From Chloroflexota bacterium (GTDB lineage: Bacteria > Chloroflexota > Limnocylindria > Limnocylindrales > Limnocylindraceae): 5,687 bases of DNA. The position numbers and the translations under genes were made by a program. The notes beneath the pieces were generated by a model. That model was given only the letters and a program-made list of their open reading frames with translations, did not search any database and was not told the origin of the DNA. The stretch lies in assembly GCA_009692905.1 (NCBI GenBank), contig SHYI01000065.1, positions 1 through 5,687 of the forward strand. Direction: 5' to 3'. This document shows, one piece after another, positions 1 through 4,575 of the stretch (the first letter of the stretch is position 1; every line of letters starts with the position of its first letter).

Positions 1-516
1 CACTTCGGCCTCGAAGCCGAGGTGCTTCACCAGCGTCTCAAGGATCTCCTTGCCGCCGCTGATCATCTCTGGCGTCGTCTCGCTGCGCTCGCGTCGCTCT
101 CGTGGCTCGCGATCCTCACGTGGCGCGCGCTCGGGGCGCGGTGCACGCTCAGGTCGTGGGGCACGGTCGCCGCGTGGCGCTGGGCGTGCTGCAGCTTGCG
201 GTGCAGCGGCTCGCTCTACGGGTGCATCACTGCGTGGTGCTGGGCGCGGCGCACGCTCTTCGCGAACCGGTGCTGGTGCTGGTGCTGGGCGGCTTGACTC
301 GCCGGCACGCTTTGGCGCGGCGCCGCCGAGTGCGCTGATTGGCGCAGCGACGATGCGGGCAGGCTCAGCGCCCATGCCGAGCACGCCGCGCGACCCTGGG
401 GCAATGATCTCGAAGTCGAGATCGCCGATGCCAACCTTGAACGCCTCGCAGGCGCCCTTCAGTGCCTCTTCAACGCTCTTCCCGGTGAACTCCTGATATG
501 CGCTCTCGTTCGCCAT
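1..516 (-). CDS. jag: RNA-binding protein KhpB/Jag (EloR family), C-terminal part cut by window edge
   Basis: Reading leftward from an ATG at 516-514, the frame stays open for 172 codons to the window edge, so the C-terminal part (most of the KH domain, and R3H) lies outside. Residues 8-57 are a recognisable Jag N-terminal domain: EFTGKSVEEAL followed by a conserved glycine turn, GSRGVLGMG at 41-49. Residues about 61-147 are a low-complexity linker rich in Pro, Ala, Arg and Glu, with repeated RAPRPE units at 118-131. Residues from about 155 (KEILETLVKHLGFEAEV) look like the start of the KH domain. KhpB family members bind RNA and, in Gram-positives, influence cell elongation and division. The start is supported by a GGGAG ribosome site six bases upstream and by a one-base TAATG overlap with the yidC stop, which implies translational coupling. 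Conservation next to yidC at origins is well known. The long arginine-rich linker is the only odd feature. Confidence 0.93.
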   Translation of the reverse strand, partial: MANESAYQEFTGKSVEEALKGACEAFKVGIGDLDFEIIAPGSRGVLGMGAEPARIVAAPISALGGAAPKRAGESSRPAPAPAPVREERAPRPAPRSDAPVERAAAPQAAARPAPRGDRAPRPERAPRPERAPREDREPRERRERSETTPEMISGGKEILETLVKHLGFEAEV

Positions 517-1652
517 TACTTACTCCCTCGTCGACCATGTCGGTCGCGCTTCTTCGCCGAACGGATCGTGGCGGCCGCTGATGCGGCGCGGTCAAGCTCC
601 GTTCGCTCGTGTGGTGCCACAACTTCCCCAGGAGCATCCGGAATCAATTCCGGCATCGCCACTGGGAAACGCGGGGCATGGTTAACGGCAAAGGCGGGCA
701 TCCAGCCGAAGAGCGGGAAGAGCCCACCGTAGCCGAGGATCAAGTACTGCTGCCCGATCGAGAACAGCGTGGACGAGATCCAGTAAATGAACAGGCCGGC
801 GGGAAGAATCCCGCCGTACAGTACCGAAATGAGTGGCAGGAGCACCATGGTCTGACCCTGGGCGCCTGACATTGGATCGTTCTTCGACGCATTTGGATTG
901 ATCACCATGCGTGTTTGAATGACCTGGAGAAGTGCGCTGATGACTGCGAGGATCGAGACGCCGAACCCAGCGACGTCAATGACTGACGGCAGCGAGGCAT
1001 TGAGCCCACCGAGCCACGGCACCGTTGCTTCGATGCATGGCTTCATGTTGTCGTAGGTCGCCGTGCCGAGACCGTTTGCGCACACCAGGCCAACTGCGTC
1101 ACCAACGTTGAATCCGAAGACGCTCAGCATGGCCGTAGGATTTGGGGTCGTGAGGCCGTTGGAGATCACGGTGTACATCGGAATCAACACGATGAACTGC
1201 AGCAGTGTTGGAAGGCAGCCACCGAATGGACTGACGCCACGCGACTTGTAGAGCTCCATCTGCGCCTGTTGAATCTTGACCTTGTCGCCCTTATAGCGTC
1301 GCTGAATCTCGGCCACCTCTGGCGCGAGGAGCTGGGTGCGCTTCTGTGAGACCAGCTGCTTGCGGTATGGCGAGATCAGGATGATGCGAATGATGAGCGT
1401 CAAGATCAGGATTGAGATGCCAATGTCGCCAGTGAGGCGATCGAGCAGCACGAGTCCTACGAAGAGCGCCTGAAAGACTGGCGTGAAGAGCCAGGCGAGC
1501 AGGCTAAACGGATCCGCGCCTGGCGCAGCAGGGACGAGCGGTGGGAACGGGGTTGGGCTAACGCTCGCCGTTGCGCCGTCAGCGCCGCAGGCGGCAACCA
1601 GGAGGGTTGTGAAGCCGAGCAGTGCGATGACCTTCATCGTGTGGCGGCTCAT
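516..1652 (-). CDS. yidC: Membrane protein insertase YidC (OxaA/SpoIIIJ type, lipoprotein signal)
   Basis: Inserts membrane proteins alone or with SecYEG. The 378-residue product begins with a lipoprotein signal: basic N-terminus, hydrophobic run and lipobox VAAC, with the acylated Cys at residue 22. A short Pro-rich tether (31-47) follows, and there is no P1 domain. Hydrophobic segments lie at about 50-70, 78-95, 147-165, 224-246 and 268-307. The hydrophilic-groove arginine is probably R89 (LIIRIIL). The cytoplasmic loop at 96-140 is charged, as in the family. Other signatures are PFGGCLP (142-148) and PAGLFIYW (284-291). The tail is basic (KKRDRHGRR, 367-375), a feature often tied to ribosome contact. 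I chose the ATG at 1652 because it overlaps the yidD stop as ATGA. The frame is open further upstream, but that part is antisense-like sequence within rnpA/yidD. ATG 1637 is a weaker alternative. The outer loop at about 166-223 carries C191 and C206. Confidence 0.96.
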   Translation of the reverse strand: MSRHTMKVIALLGFTTLLVAACGADGATASVSPTPFPPLVPAAPGADPFSLLAWLFTPVFQALFVGLVLLDRLTGDIGISILILTLIIRIILISPYRKQLVSQKRTQLLAPEVAEIQRRYKGDKVKIQQAQMELYKSRGVSPFGGCLPTLLQFIVLIPMYTVISNGLTTPNPTAMLSVFGFNVGDAVGLVCANGLGTATYDNMKPCIEATVPWLGGLNASLPSVIDVAGFGVSILAVISALLQVIQTRMVINPNASKNDPMSGAQGQTMVLLPLISVLYGGILPAGLFIYWISSTLFSIGQQYLILGYGGLFPLFGWMPAFAVNHAPRFPVAMPELIPDAPGEVVAPHERTELDRAASAAATIRSAKKRDRHGRRGSK

Positions 1653-1885
1653 CGGACCGGATCCAATCCGCCAGCGCTGAGTGGCGAGCAGCGCGCGATG
1701 CGCCTGGCCCCCATCCATGAACCTTTGAGCAGTCCGTACTTCAAGATCGCCTCCTCTGTGTAGCGCGAGCAGCTCGGCTCGAAGCGGCAGCTCGACGGGA
1801 GCCAAAAGAACAACACGCGGTATCCCTTGATCAACAGTGTTCCAGCAACCGCTGGAAGATTGGCAACACGTCGCAGCGCGGTCAT
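1649..1885 (-). CDS. yidD: Membrane protein insertion efficiency factor YidD
   Basis: A 78-residue member of the YidD (DUF37) family, small membrane-associated proteins that assist insertion of YidC/Sec substrates. Family signatures are complete: [14 protein letters not shown] (17-30), [15 protein letters not shown] (33-47) with C33 and C39, a glycine-lysine turn ([16 protein letters not shown], 51-66) with C66, and the closing GGLDPVR (72-78). The length is typical, and the N-terminal half forms an amphipathic or hydrophobic stretch. The ATG at 1885 overlaps the rnpA stop by four bases (ATGA). It also has a GAGGT ribosome site six bases upstream inside rnpA, so this start is secure. The stop overlaps the yidC start in the same way, giving two consecutive coupling junctions. 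Confidence 0.96.
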   Translation of the reverse strand: MTALRRVANLPAVAGTLLIKGYRVLFFWLPSSCRFEPSCSRYTEEAILKYGLLKGSWMGARRIARCSPLSAGGLDPVR

Positions 1886-2220
1886 GCAGAGACCTCAACG
1901 AGTCGGGCGCGGCGCAGGCACTCGGTGAGCGCGGCGCGCAGCTCGGCGCTGGTTGCGGTGCTTGCAGCGGCACGAACGCCGATCAGGATCTCTGCGCCAG
2001 GGCGCACCTGTGGTGCAAGCTCGCGCGCGATGCTCTTCAGTCGACGGCGGATGCGATTGCGCACCACGGCGTTCCCTACCTTGCGGCTCGTTGCGATGCC
2101 GAGTCGGAGTGACGCGGTGCTCTCTGTGACGGCGACGGTGCGATGGCGAACGCCGAGCAGCGGCGTGGTAACGCCGGGTGCGGCGCTTAGCGCGGCGAAG
2201 TCAGAGGGTGTGCGCAACAT
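1882..2220 (-). CDS. rnpA: Ribonuclease P protein component
   Basis: The protein cofactor of RNase P, which with the RNase P RNA removes 5' leaders from pre-tRNA. The 112-residue product carries the family hallmark RNR region ([17 protein letters not shown], 46-62), which forms the conserved basic helix contacting P RNA. It also has the conserved N-terminal Phe (F8, in PSDF) of the cleft that binds the pre-tRNA leader, and beta strands LRLGIATS (38-45) and GAEILIGVR (75-83). The N-terminus is shorter than in many homologues, which start with about ten extra basic residues. The ATG at 2220 is nevertheless supported by AGGAG eight bases upstream, and no ATG or GTG lies in frame between it and rpmH. 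It is the second gene of the leftward operon, 35 bases after rpmH. Confidence 0.95.
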   Translation of the reverse strand: MLRTPSDFAALSAAPGVTTPLLGVRHRTVAVTESTASLRLGIATSRKVGNAVVRNRIRRRLKSIARELAPQVRPGAEILIGVRAAASTATSAELRAALTECLRRARLVEVSA

Positions 2221-2234
2221 GTCGATGCTCCTGG

Positions 2235-2248
2235 GGCGCGTACGCGCC
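2235..2248. repeat. 14-bp perfect palindrome in the rpmH-rnpA spacer
   Basis: GGCGCGTACGCGCC is a perfect palindrome centred between 2241 and 2242, placed between the rpmH stop and the rnpA ribosome site. It has no loop, so as RNA it would form only a shortened hairpin. It could be a protein site, an mRNA element tuning rnpA relative to L34, or chance in GC-rich DNA. Confidence 0.6.
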
Positions 2249-2255
2249 GCCTTGA

Positions 2256-2390
2256 TCAGACGGTGAGGCGCTTGCGACCACGTGCACGGCGTCGGGCAAG
2301 AACCCGGCGGCCGGACGTTGTCGACATGCGCTTACGGAATCCGTGCTCGCGGAACCGCTGGCGCTTCTTCGGCTGATACGTTCGCTTCAT
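2256..2390 (-). CDS. rpmH: 50S ribosomal protein L34 (bL34)
   Basis: A 44-codon gene starting at the ATG 2390-2388 and ending in TGA at 2258-2256. The product is very basic and matches bL34 along its whole length: [18 protein letters not shown] (1-18), then [20 protein letters not shown] (20-39), ending in KRLTV. Length is as expected for the family. The protein is a small subunit of the large ribosomal particle. A GGAG ribosome site lies eight bases upstream of the ATG. It is the first gene of the leftward operon and the usual neighbour of dnaA in bacterial chromosomes. Confidence 0.98.
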   Translation of the reverse strand: MKRTYQPKKRQRFREHGFRKRMSTTSGRRVLARRRARGRKRLTV

Positions 2391-2500
2391 TGGTATCGCT
2401 CCGATCCGGTGGTCTCAAGTGCCACGGTTGCCTTCGTCGGCGGTGGCCCCCAAGGGGTTCTTCCTAGTTTTCACTCAGGCCGCGAGGAGGGCGGTTCTGA
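2391..2500 (-). promoter_or_regulatory. Untranslated leader of the rpmH operon
   Basis: About 110 bases separate the predicted transcription start from the rpmH ATG, with no gene. The leader contains a possible imperfect hairpin: GCCAC (2421-2425) pairs with GTGGC (2443-2447), enclosing GCC/GGC pairing (2430-2432 with 2439-2441). The ribosome site GGAG lies close to the ATG. No known riboswitch was recognised. The extent depends on the predicted promoter. Confidence 0.4.
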
Positions 2501-2507
2501 GAGGGGA

Positions 2508-2537
2508 AGTATCGTTCCTTGCAGGCGGCGGTGTCAA
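2508..2537 (-). promoter_or_regulatory. Sigma-70-type promoter for rpmH-rnpA-yidD-yidC-jag
   Basis: On the minus strand a perfect -35 hexamer TTGACA (2537-2532) is followed by an 18-base spacer and a -10 of GATACT (2513-2508; four of six to consensus). Transcription would begin near 2501. It is the best promoter match I found in the divergent region and points at the highly expressed L34 gene. Confidence 0.7.
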
Positions 2538-2566
2538 TTGCTGCCCCTGTAACGGGGATTTAGCCA

Positions 2567-2585
2567 GATACCCCTAGGGGGTATC
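2567..2585. repeat. Inverted repeat midway between the divergent promoters
   Basis: Arms GATACCCC (2567-2574) and GGGGTATC (2578-2585) are perfect complements around TAG, and the core CCCCTAGGGG is itself a palindrome. It lies about 30 bases behind the rpmH -35 and about 22 bases upstream of the candidate dnaA -35. No T-run follows on either strand, so a terminator is unlikely. An operator for a regulator of both transcripts fits the position. It does not resemble a DnaA box. Confidence 0.5.
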
Positions 2586-2607
2586 CAAAATCGGGGTGCG
2601 CCTGGGG

Positions 2608-2635
2608 TTGCAGGAAGCGCCGTGGGTGCTATTCT
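2608..2635 (+). promoter_or_regulatory. Candidate extended -10 promoter for dnaA
   Basis: TGCTATTCT at 2627-2635 gives an extended -10 (TGn plus TATTCT, four of six to consensus). A poor -35, TTGCAG (2608-2613), lies 16 bases upstream. Transcription would start near 2642 and leave a leader of about 190 bases. Other weak -10-like sites exist, so the assignment is tentative. Confidence 0.4.
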
Positions 2636-2654
2636 GCGCCTCCCCACAAAGGGC

Positions 2655-2810
2655 CTGACCGACATCACACCGTCGGTTGGTCTCTCTCGCGGGGCTGTGG
2701 GAGGGGCTGGCGTAAGCCGGTCAGCACAGACTCAATCTTGCACCAGGGTGGTACCGCCGACTCCTCGGCGACTCGCCCTTCTGCCGCGATGTTGGTGGCG
2801 TACACCAACG
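2655..2810 (+). promoter_or_regulatory. Structured 5' leader of dnaA with four potential hairpins
   Basis: Four local stem-loops can be drawn by hand. H1: 2655-2663 with 2672-2680, nine pairs including two G-U, loop of eight. H2: 2705-2711 with 2716-2722, seven pairs closed by a GUAA tetraloop of the GNRA class. H3: 2755-2760 with 2765-2770, six pairs, extended outward by 2745-2751 with 2773-2779. H4: GTTGGTG (2791-2797) with CACCAAC (2803-2809), seven perfect pairs. H4 ends just before the G-rich ribosome-binding region (2818-2823) and the ATG at 2833. No terminator T-run is present, so any control would more likely act on translation or mRNA stability. The pairings are read from sequence, and the regulatory role is inferred. 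Confidence 0.45.
2745..2779 (+). promoter_or_regulatory. T-box-core-like motif within hairpin H3 (tentative)
   Basis: AGGGTGGTACCGCC (2745-2758) matches the T-box antiterminator consensus AGGGTGGNACCGCG at 12 of 13 fixed positions. As in T-boxes, AGGG can pair with a downstream CCCT (2776-2779), and GCC with GGC (2767-2769). Against a real T-box, six bases separate the two right-hand strands, which should be contiguous. I also see no stem I, AGTA or GAA hallmarks upstream. The downstream gene is dnaA rather than an aminoacyl-tRNA or amino-acid gene. It may simply be a G-rich hairpin. Confidence 0.2.
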
Positions 2811-2832
2811 GGACAAAGGGGGGCGCTGCGGA

Positions 2833-4260
2833 ATGGATCAACGACAGGTCTGGCGCGCGGTCCTCGGAGAGCTGGAGATCAGCCTTTCGCAGGCCACCTT
2901 CGAGACCTGGTTCCGCCGCACCGCACTTCTTCGTGTCGACGAGTCGACTGCCACCTTTGTTGTCGGCGTCCAGTCCGGGTTCGCAAAAGATTGGGTTGAT
3001 GAGCGCTATCGCTCCCTGATCGCACAAACGTTGGCGAAGGTTGTTGGCTACAGCGTGACTCTTTCCGTAGAGGTGGTGAGCGACGCTGAGCTCGACGCGC
3101 ACGGCGCACTCGCCGCGAAGGGGAAGGGTGTCGCCTCTGCCGACACGGCACCACGCGTCACCGCACCACAAGAGAGCGTGCGCATCATTGATCGTGATGT
3201 GCCAACGCGTGCAACGAACTTGAATCCTCGCTACACATTCGCGACGTATGTTGTTGGCGCGGCAAATCGTCTCGCACACGCAGCATCGCTCTCTGTATCC
3301 GAGCGACCTGGCGGTGCATACAATCCGCTCTTCTTGTACGGCGGCACCGGCCTCGGTAAGACACACCTGTTGCACGCCATTGGCAACGCTGTTGCGGAGC
3401 GCTCACCGAAGCGCCAGGTGCTCTACATCACAGGCGAAGCGTTCACGAATGAGTTCATCACCAGCATTCAGCAGGGTGGCGCAGAGGCATTCCGTTCGCG
3501 CTTCCGAAAGATCGATGTGCTGCTCATTGATGACATTCAATTCCTCGCCGATAAGGAGCGCACGCAGGAAGAGTTCTTCCACACCTTCAACGCGCTGCAC
3601 TCCGCCGGGAAGCAGATTGTGTTGACGTCGGATCGCACACCGAAAGAGATCTCGTTGCTCGAGGAGCGCCTTCGCTCGCGATTTGAGTGGGGCCTCATCG
3701 CCGACATCTCGTCGCCAGATCTTGAGACGCGCATCGCAATCTTGCGCGCCAAGGCGGAAGAGAGTGGCGTCATCGTTGCAAACGATGTTGTTGAGCAGGT
3801 TGCGCGCCGCGTGCAGAGCAACGTGCGTGAGCTTGAAGGCGCACTGACGCGACTTGTCGCTGTTGGTCGACTCAGCGGCATGCCGGTCACGATGGAGCTC
3901 GCAGCGCGCGTACTGAACGAGGCTGTCTATCCGAACCCGAAGCGCATCCTTGAGCCAGAGCAGGTGGTCGCCACCGTCGCCGAGCACTTCAGCCTGACGG
4001 TTGAGCAGCTCCGTGGACCGAAGCGCGACCGGGAGATTGTGACCCCACGGCAGATCGCGGCGTACCTCTCCCGCGAGGAGACCGACGCCTCGCTCGTTCG
4101 CATTGGGGCCGCCTTGGGCGGTCGCGACCACTCGACCATCATTCACGCCTGCACCAAGATTGAACGGGAGATGGGCTACGACGGCGAGCTGCGCCGAGAG
4201 GTTGCCTTGCTACGCGAAGCCCTTCTTCGCCTCGGCCAAGGGGTTGCCGCCCGCCCGTAG
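2833..4260 (+). CDS. dnaA: Chromosomal replication initiator DnaA
   Basis: ATP-dependent initiator that binds DnaA boxes, melts the origin and recruits the helicase. At 475 residues it has a typical length. Domain I (1-80) starts with VWRAVLGELE and has the W26 helix (ATFETWFRR). A short linker, domain II, covers about 81-127. The AAA+ domain III (about 130-345) has Walker A GGTGLGKTH (170-178), Walker B VLLIDD (229-234), sensor 1 LTSD (264-267), a probable arginine finger at R283 (RLRSRFEWGL) and the sensor 2 arginine R332 (NVRELEG). DNA-binding domain IV has TPRQIAAYLSREETDASL (404-421) and GGRDHSTIIHA (429-439). All key residues are present. The ATG at 2833 is chosen because domain I begins immediately and a GGGGGG ribosome region lies nine bases upstream. 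It is divergent from rpmH and followed by the probable oriC. Confidence 0.98.
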   Translation: MDQRQVWRAVLGELEISLSQATFETWFRRTALLRVDESTATFVVGVQSGFAKDWVDERYRSLIAQTLAKVVGYSVTLSVEVVSDAELDAHGALAAKGKGVASADTAPRVTAPQESVRIIDRDVPTRATNLNPRYTFATYVVGAANRLAHAASLSVSERPGGAYNPLFLYGGTGLGKTHLLHAIGNAVAERSPKRQVLYITGEAFTNEFITSIQQGGAEAFRSRFRKIDVLLIDDIQFLADKERTQEEFFHTFNALHSAGKQIVLTSDRTPKEISLLEERLRSRFEWGLIADISSPDLETRIAILRAKAEESGVIVANDVVEQVARRVQSNVRELEGALTRLVAVGRLSGMPVTMELAARVLNEAVYPNPKRILEPEQVVATVAEHFSLTVEQLRGPKRDREIVTPRQIAAYLSREETDASLVRIGAALGGRDHSTIIHACTKIEREMGYDGELRREVALLREALLRLGQGVAARP

Positions 4261-4273
4261 CCCCCACCACAGG

Positions 4274-4282
4274 TGTGGAAAT
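4274..4282 (-). promoter_or_regulatory. DnaA box (8 of 9)
   Basis: On the minus strand ATTTCCACA differs from the TTWTNCACA consensus only at the first base. It is 13 bases after the dnaA stop and 11 bases (about one helical turn) from the next box, in the same orientation. Confidence 0.65.
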
Positions 4283-4284
4283 CT

Positions 4285-4293
4285 CGTGGATAA
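4285..4293 (-). promoter_or_regulatory. DnaA box (8 of 9)
   Basis: TTATCCACG on the minus strand matches the consensus TTATCCACA except at the last base. It sits one helical turn from the preceding box, as expected for cooperative DnaA loading. Confidence 0.65.
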
Positions 4294-4347
4294 AGCCCCT
4301 CTAGGTGTGGTTTTGTGGGGGTTTTTCTGGGAGGGTGTGAAGAGAGG

Positions 4348-4356
4348 TGTGGGTAA
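4348..4356 (-). promoter_or_regulatory. DnaA box (8 of 9)
   Basis: TTACCCACA on the minus strand differs from consensus only at position 4. It shares the flanking GGTGTGG (plus strand) with the site at 4274 and with two weaker sites at 4306-4314 and 4362-4370. Confidence 0.6.
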
Positions 4357-4391
4357 CCCGGTGTGGTTCTCCGCAAGGTCTCCCCAGCCTA

Positions 4392-4419
4392 GGGGGTGCC
4401 TCAGGGGGCCGGGTGAGGG
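4392..4419 (+). other. Canonical G-quadruplex motif within oriC
   Basis: Four G-tracts (4392-4396, 4404-4408, 4411-4413, 4417-4419) are separated by loops of seven, two and three bases, satisfying the G3+N1-7 rule on the plus strand. It lies between the two families of box-like sites. Folding is predicted from pattern only. Confidence 0.6.
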
Positions 4420-4485
4420 TTCTCCACGCGGAGAGGGGCCCTTCCCACGGCCCGTTTGTGCGAAGGTGAGCACGGCTCTCCACGC
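4418..4485 (+). repeat. Repeated TCTCCACGC, possible plus-strand DnaA sites
   Basis: TCTCCACGC occurs at 4421-4429 and 4477-4485, within GG(T/C)TCTCCACGC at 4418 and 4474, 56 bases apart. A partial third copy, GGTTCTCCGC, starts at 4365. Each full copy contains a degenerate DnaA box on the plus strand: TTCTCCACG at 4420-4428 (7 of 9) and CTCTCCACG at 4476-4484 (6 of 9). This is opposite to the boxes near dnaA. Each full copy is also in or beside a small hairpin (TCTCC/GGAGA 4421-4434; CGGC/GCCG 4473-4487). Confidence 0.45.
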
Positions 4486-4494
4486 CGCCCACAG

Positions 4495-4544
4495 TACTAA
4501 TACGGTGATGACGAGTTAAAACAACTAAGACACTATTACCCTAG
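4495..4544. other. AT-rich segment, candidate DNA unwinding element
   Basis: Bases 4495-4544 contain 18 G or C in 50 (36%), the most AT-rich stretch noticed in an otherwise GC-rich window. It sits on the dnaN side of the box-like sites, where duplex opening would be expected. Regular DnaA-trio repeats were not convincingly seen. No clear dnaN promoter is visible in it either; TATTAC at 4534-4539 lacks a good -35. Confidence 0.55.
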
Positions 4545-4548
4545 AGAG

Positions 4549-4573
4549 GGAACCGATATGTGGAGGAACCGAT
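4549..4573 (+). repeat. Duplicated GGAACCGAT around the dnaN ribosome site
   Basis: GGAACCGAT occurs at 4549-4557 and again at 4565-4573, exactly 16 bases apart. Each copy is preceded by a purine-rich ribosome-binding sequence and followed or overlapped by an ATG (4558 and 4572). A small tandem duplication of the translation start region is the simplest reading. Confidence 0.65.
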
Positions 4574-4575
4574 GA
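4558..4575 (+). other. Possible five-codon minicistron coupled to dnaN
   Basis: ATG TGG AGG AAC CGA TGA would encode MWRNR. It has its own GAGAGGG ribosome site seven bases upstream, and its TGA overlaps the dnaN ATG as ATGA. Its second and third codons carry the GGAGG ribosome site of dnaN. Translation is unproven. It may be a by-product of the local duplication. Confidence 0.3.

Larger units (their letters stand above)
4261..4326 (+). terminator. Possible rho-independent terminator after dnaA
   Basis: CCCCCAC (4261-4267), directly after the dnaA stop, is complementary to GTGGGGG (4315-4321), which is followed at once by five T. The 47-base interior is long and could fold in other ways (for example CCACA 4267-4271 with TGTGG 4274-4278), so efficiency is doubtful. 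It overlaps the DnaA-box cluster. Confidence 0.25.
4272..4366 (+). repeat. Four GGTGTGG direct repeats
   Basis: The heptamer GGTGTGG occurs at 4272, 4304, 4346 and 4360, all in one orientation. Two copies (4272, 4346) overlap good DnaA boxes and two (4304, 4360) have diverged box tails. The shared CCACACC on the minus strand suggests that the local DnaA box extends beyond CACA, with the other two copies as low-affinity sites. Confidence 0.55.
4261..4571. other. oriC: Probable chromosomal replication origin (oriC), dnaA-dnaN intergenic region
   Basis: This 311-base gap contains no gene. It combines a run of DnaA-box-like sites (4274-4370), an extremely G-rich stretch, a G-quadruplex motif (4392-4419), a second box-like family in the other orientation (4420-4428 and 4476-4484) and an AT-rich segment (4495-4544). 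Placement between dnaA and dnaN is the commonest oriC location. The other gap beside dnaA (2391-2832) has no comparable box cluster. Gene orientation also fits: every gene reads away from it except dnaA, which reads toward it. Confidence 0.75.

Noticed and set aside
22..496. Plus-strand open frames opposite jag
   Set aside because: They are antisense to a recognisable Jag-N domain and its low-complexity linker; composition is explained by the repetitive Arg/Pro/Ala codons.
1653..1973. Upstream extension of the yidC frame by 107 codons
   Set aside because: It overlaps yidD and rnpA throughout, lacks membrane or family features, and the lipoprotein signal starting at 1652 is the natural N-terminus.
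2567..2585. Inverted repeat as an intrinsic terminator
   Set aside because: No T-run follows on either strand and it lies between divergent promoters rather than after a gene.
2642..2706. Possible DnaA boxes upstream of dnaA (CTCCCCACA, CCTCCCACA)
   Set aside because: Only about five or six of nine positions match and they are isolated, so they do not support an upstream origin or autoregulatory box.
2935..2948. Two GTCGAC hexamers two bases apart inside dnaA
   Set aside because: Explained by ordinary V-D-E-S-T codons; no sign of function.
2738..3019. Plus-strand frame overlapping the dnaA start
   Set aside because: Different frame over conserved DnaA domain I, non-ATG start, no ribosome site, no recognisable product.
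2665..3375. Long minus-strand frame opposite dnaA and its leader, and a similar one at 3403-4146
   Set aside because: They are complements of conserved dnaA codons with no family resemblance, a common artefact in high-GC genes.
4103..4519. Frame crossing the dnaA end into oriC
   Set aside because: It overlaps conserved DnaA domain IV and continues through the G-rich origin; product is unlike a protein family.
4495..4544. DnaA-trio repeats in the AT-rich segment
   Set aside because: Trinucleotides such as CTA and TTA occur but not in a consistent three-base phase next to a good DnaA box.
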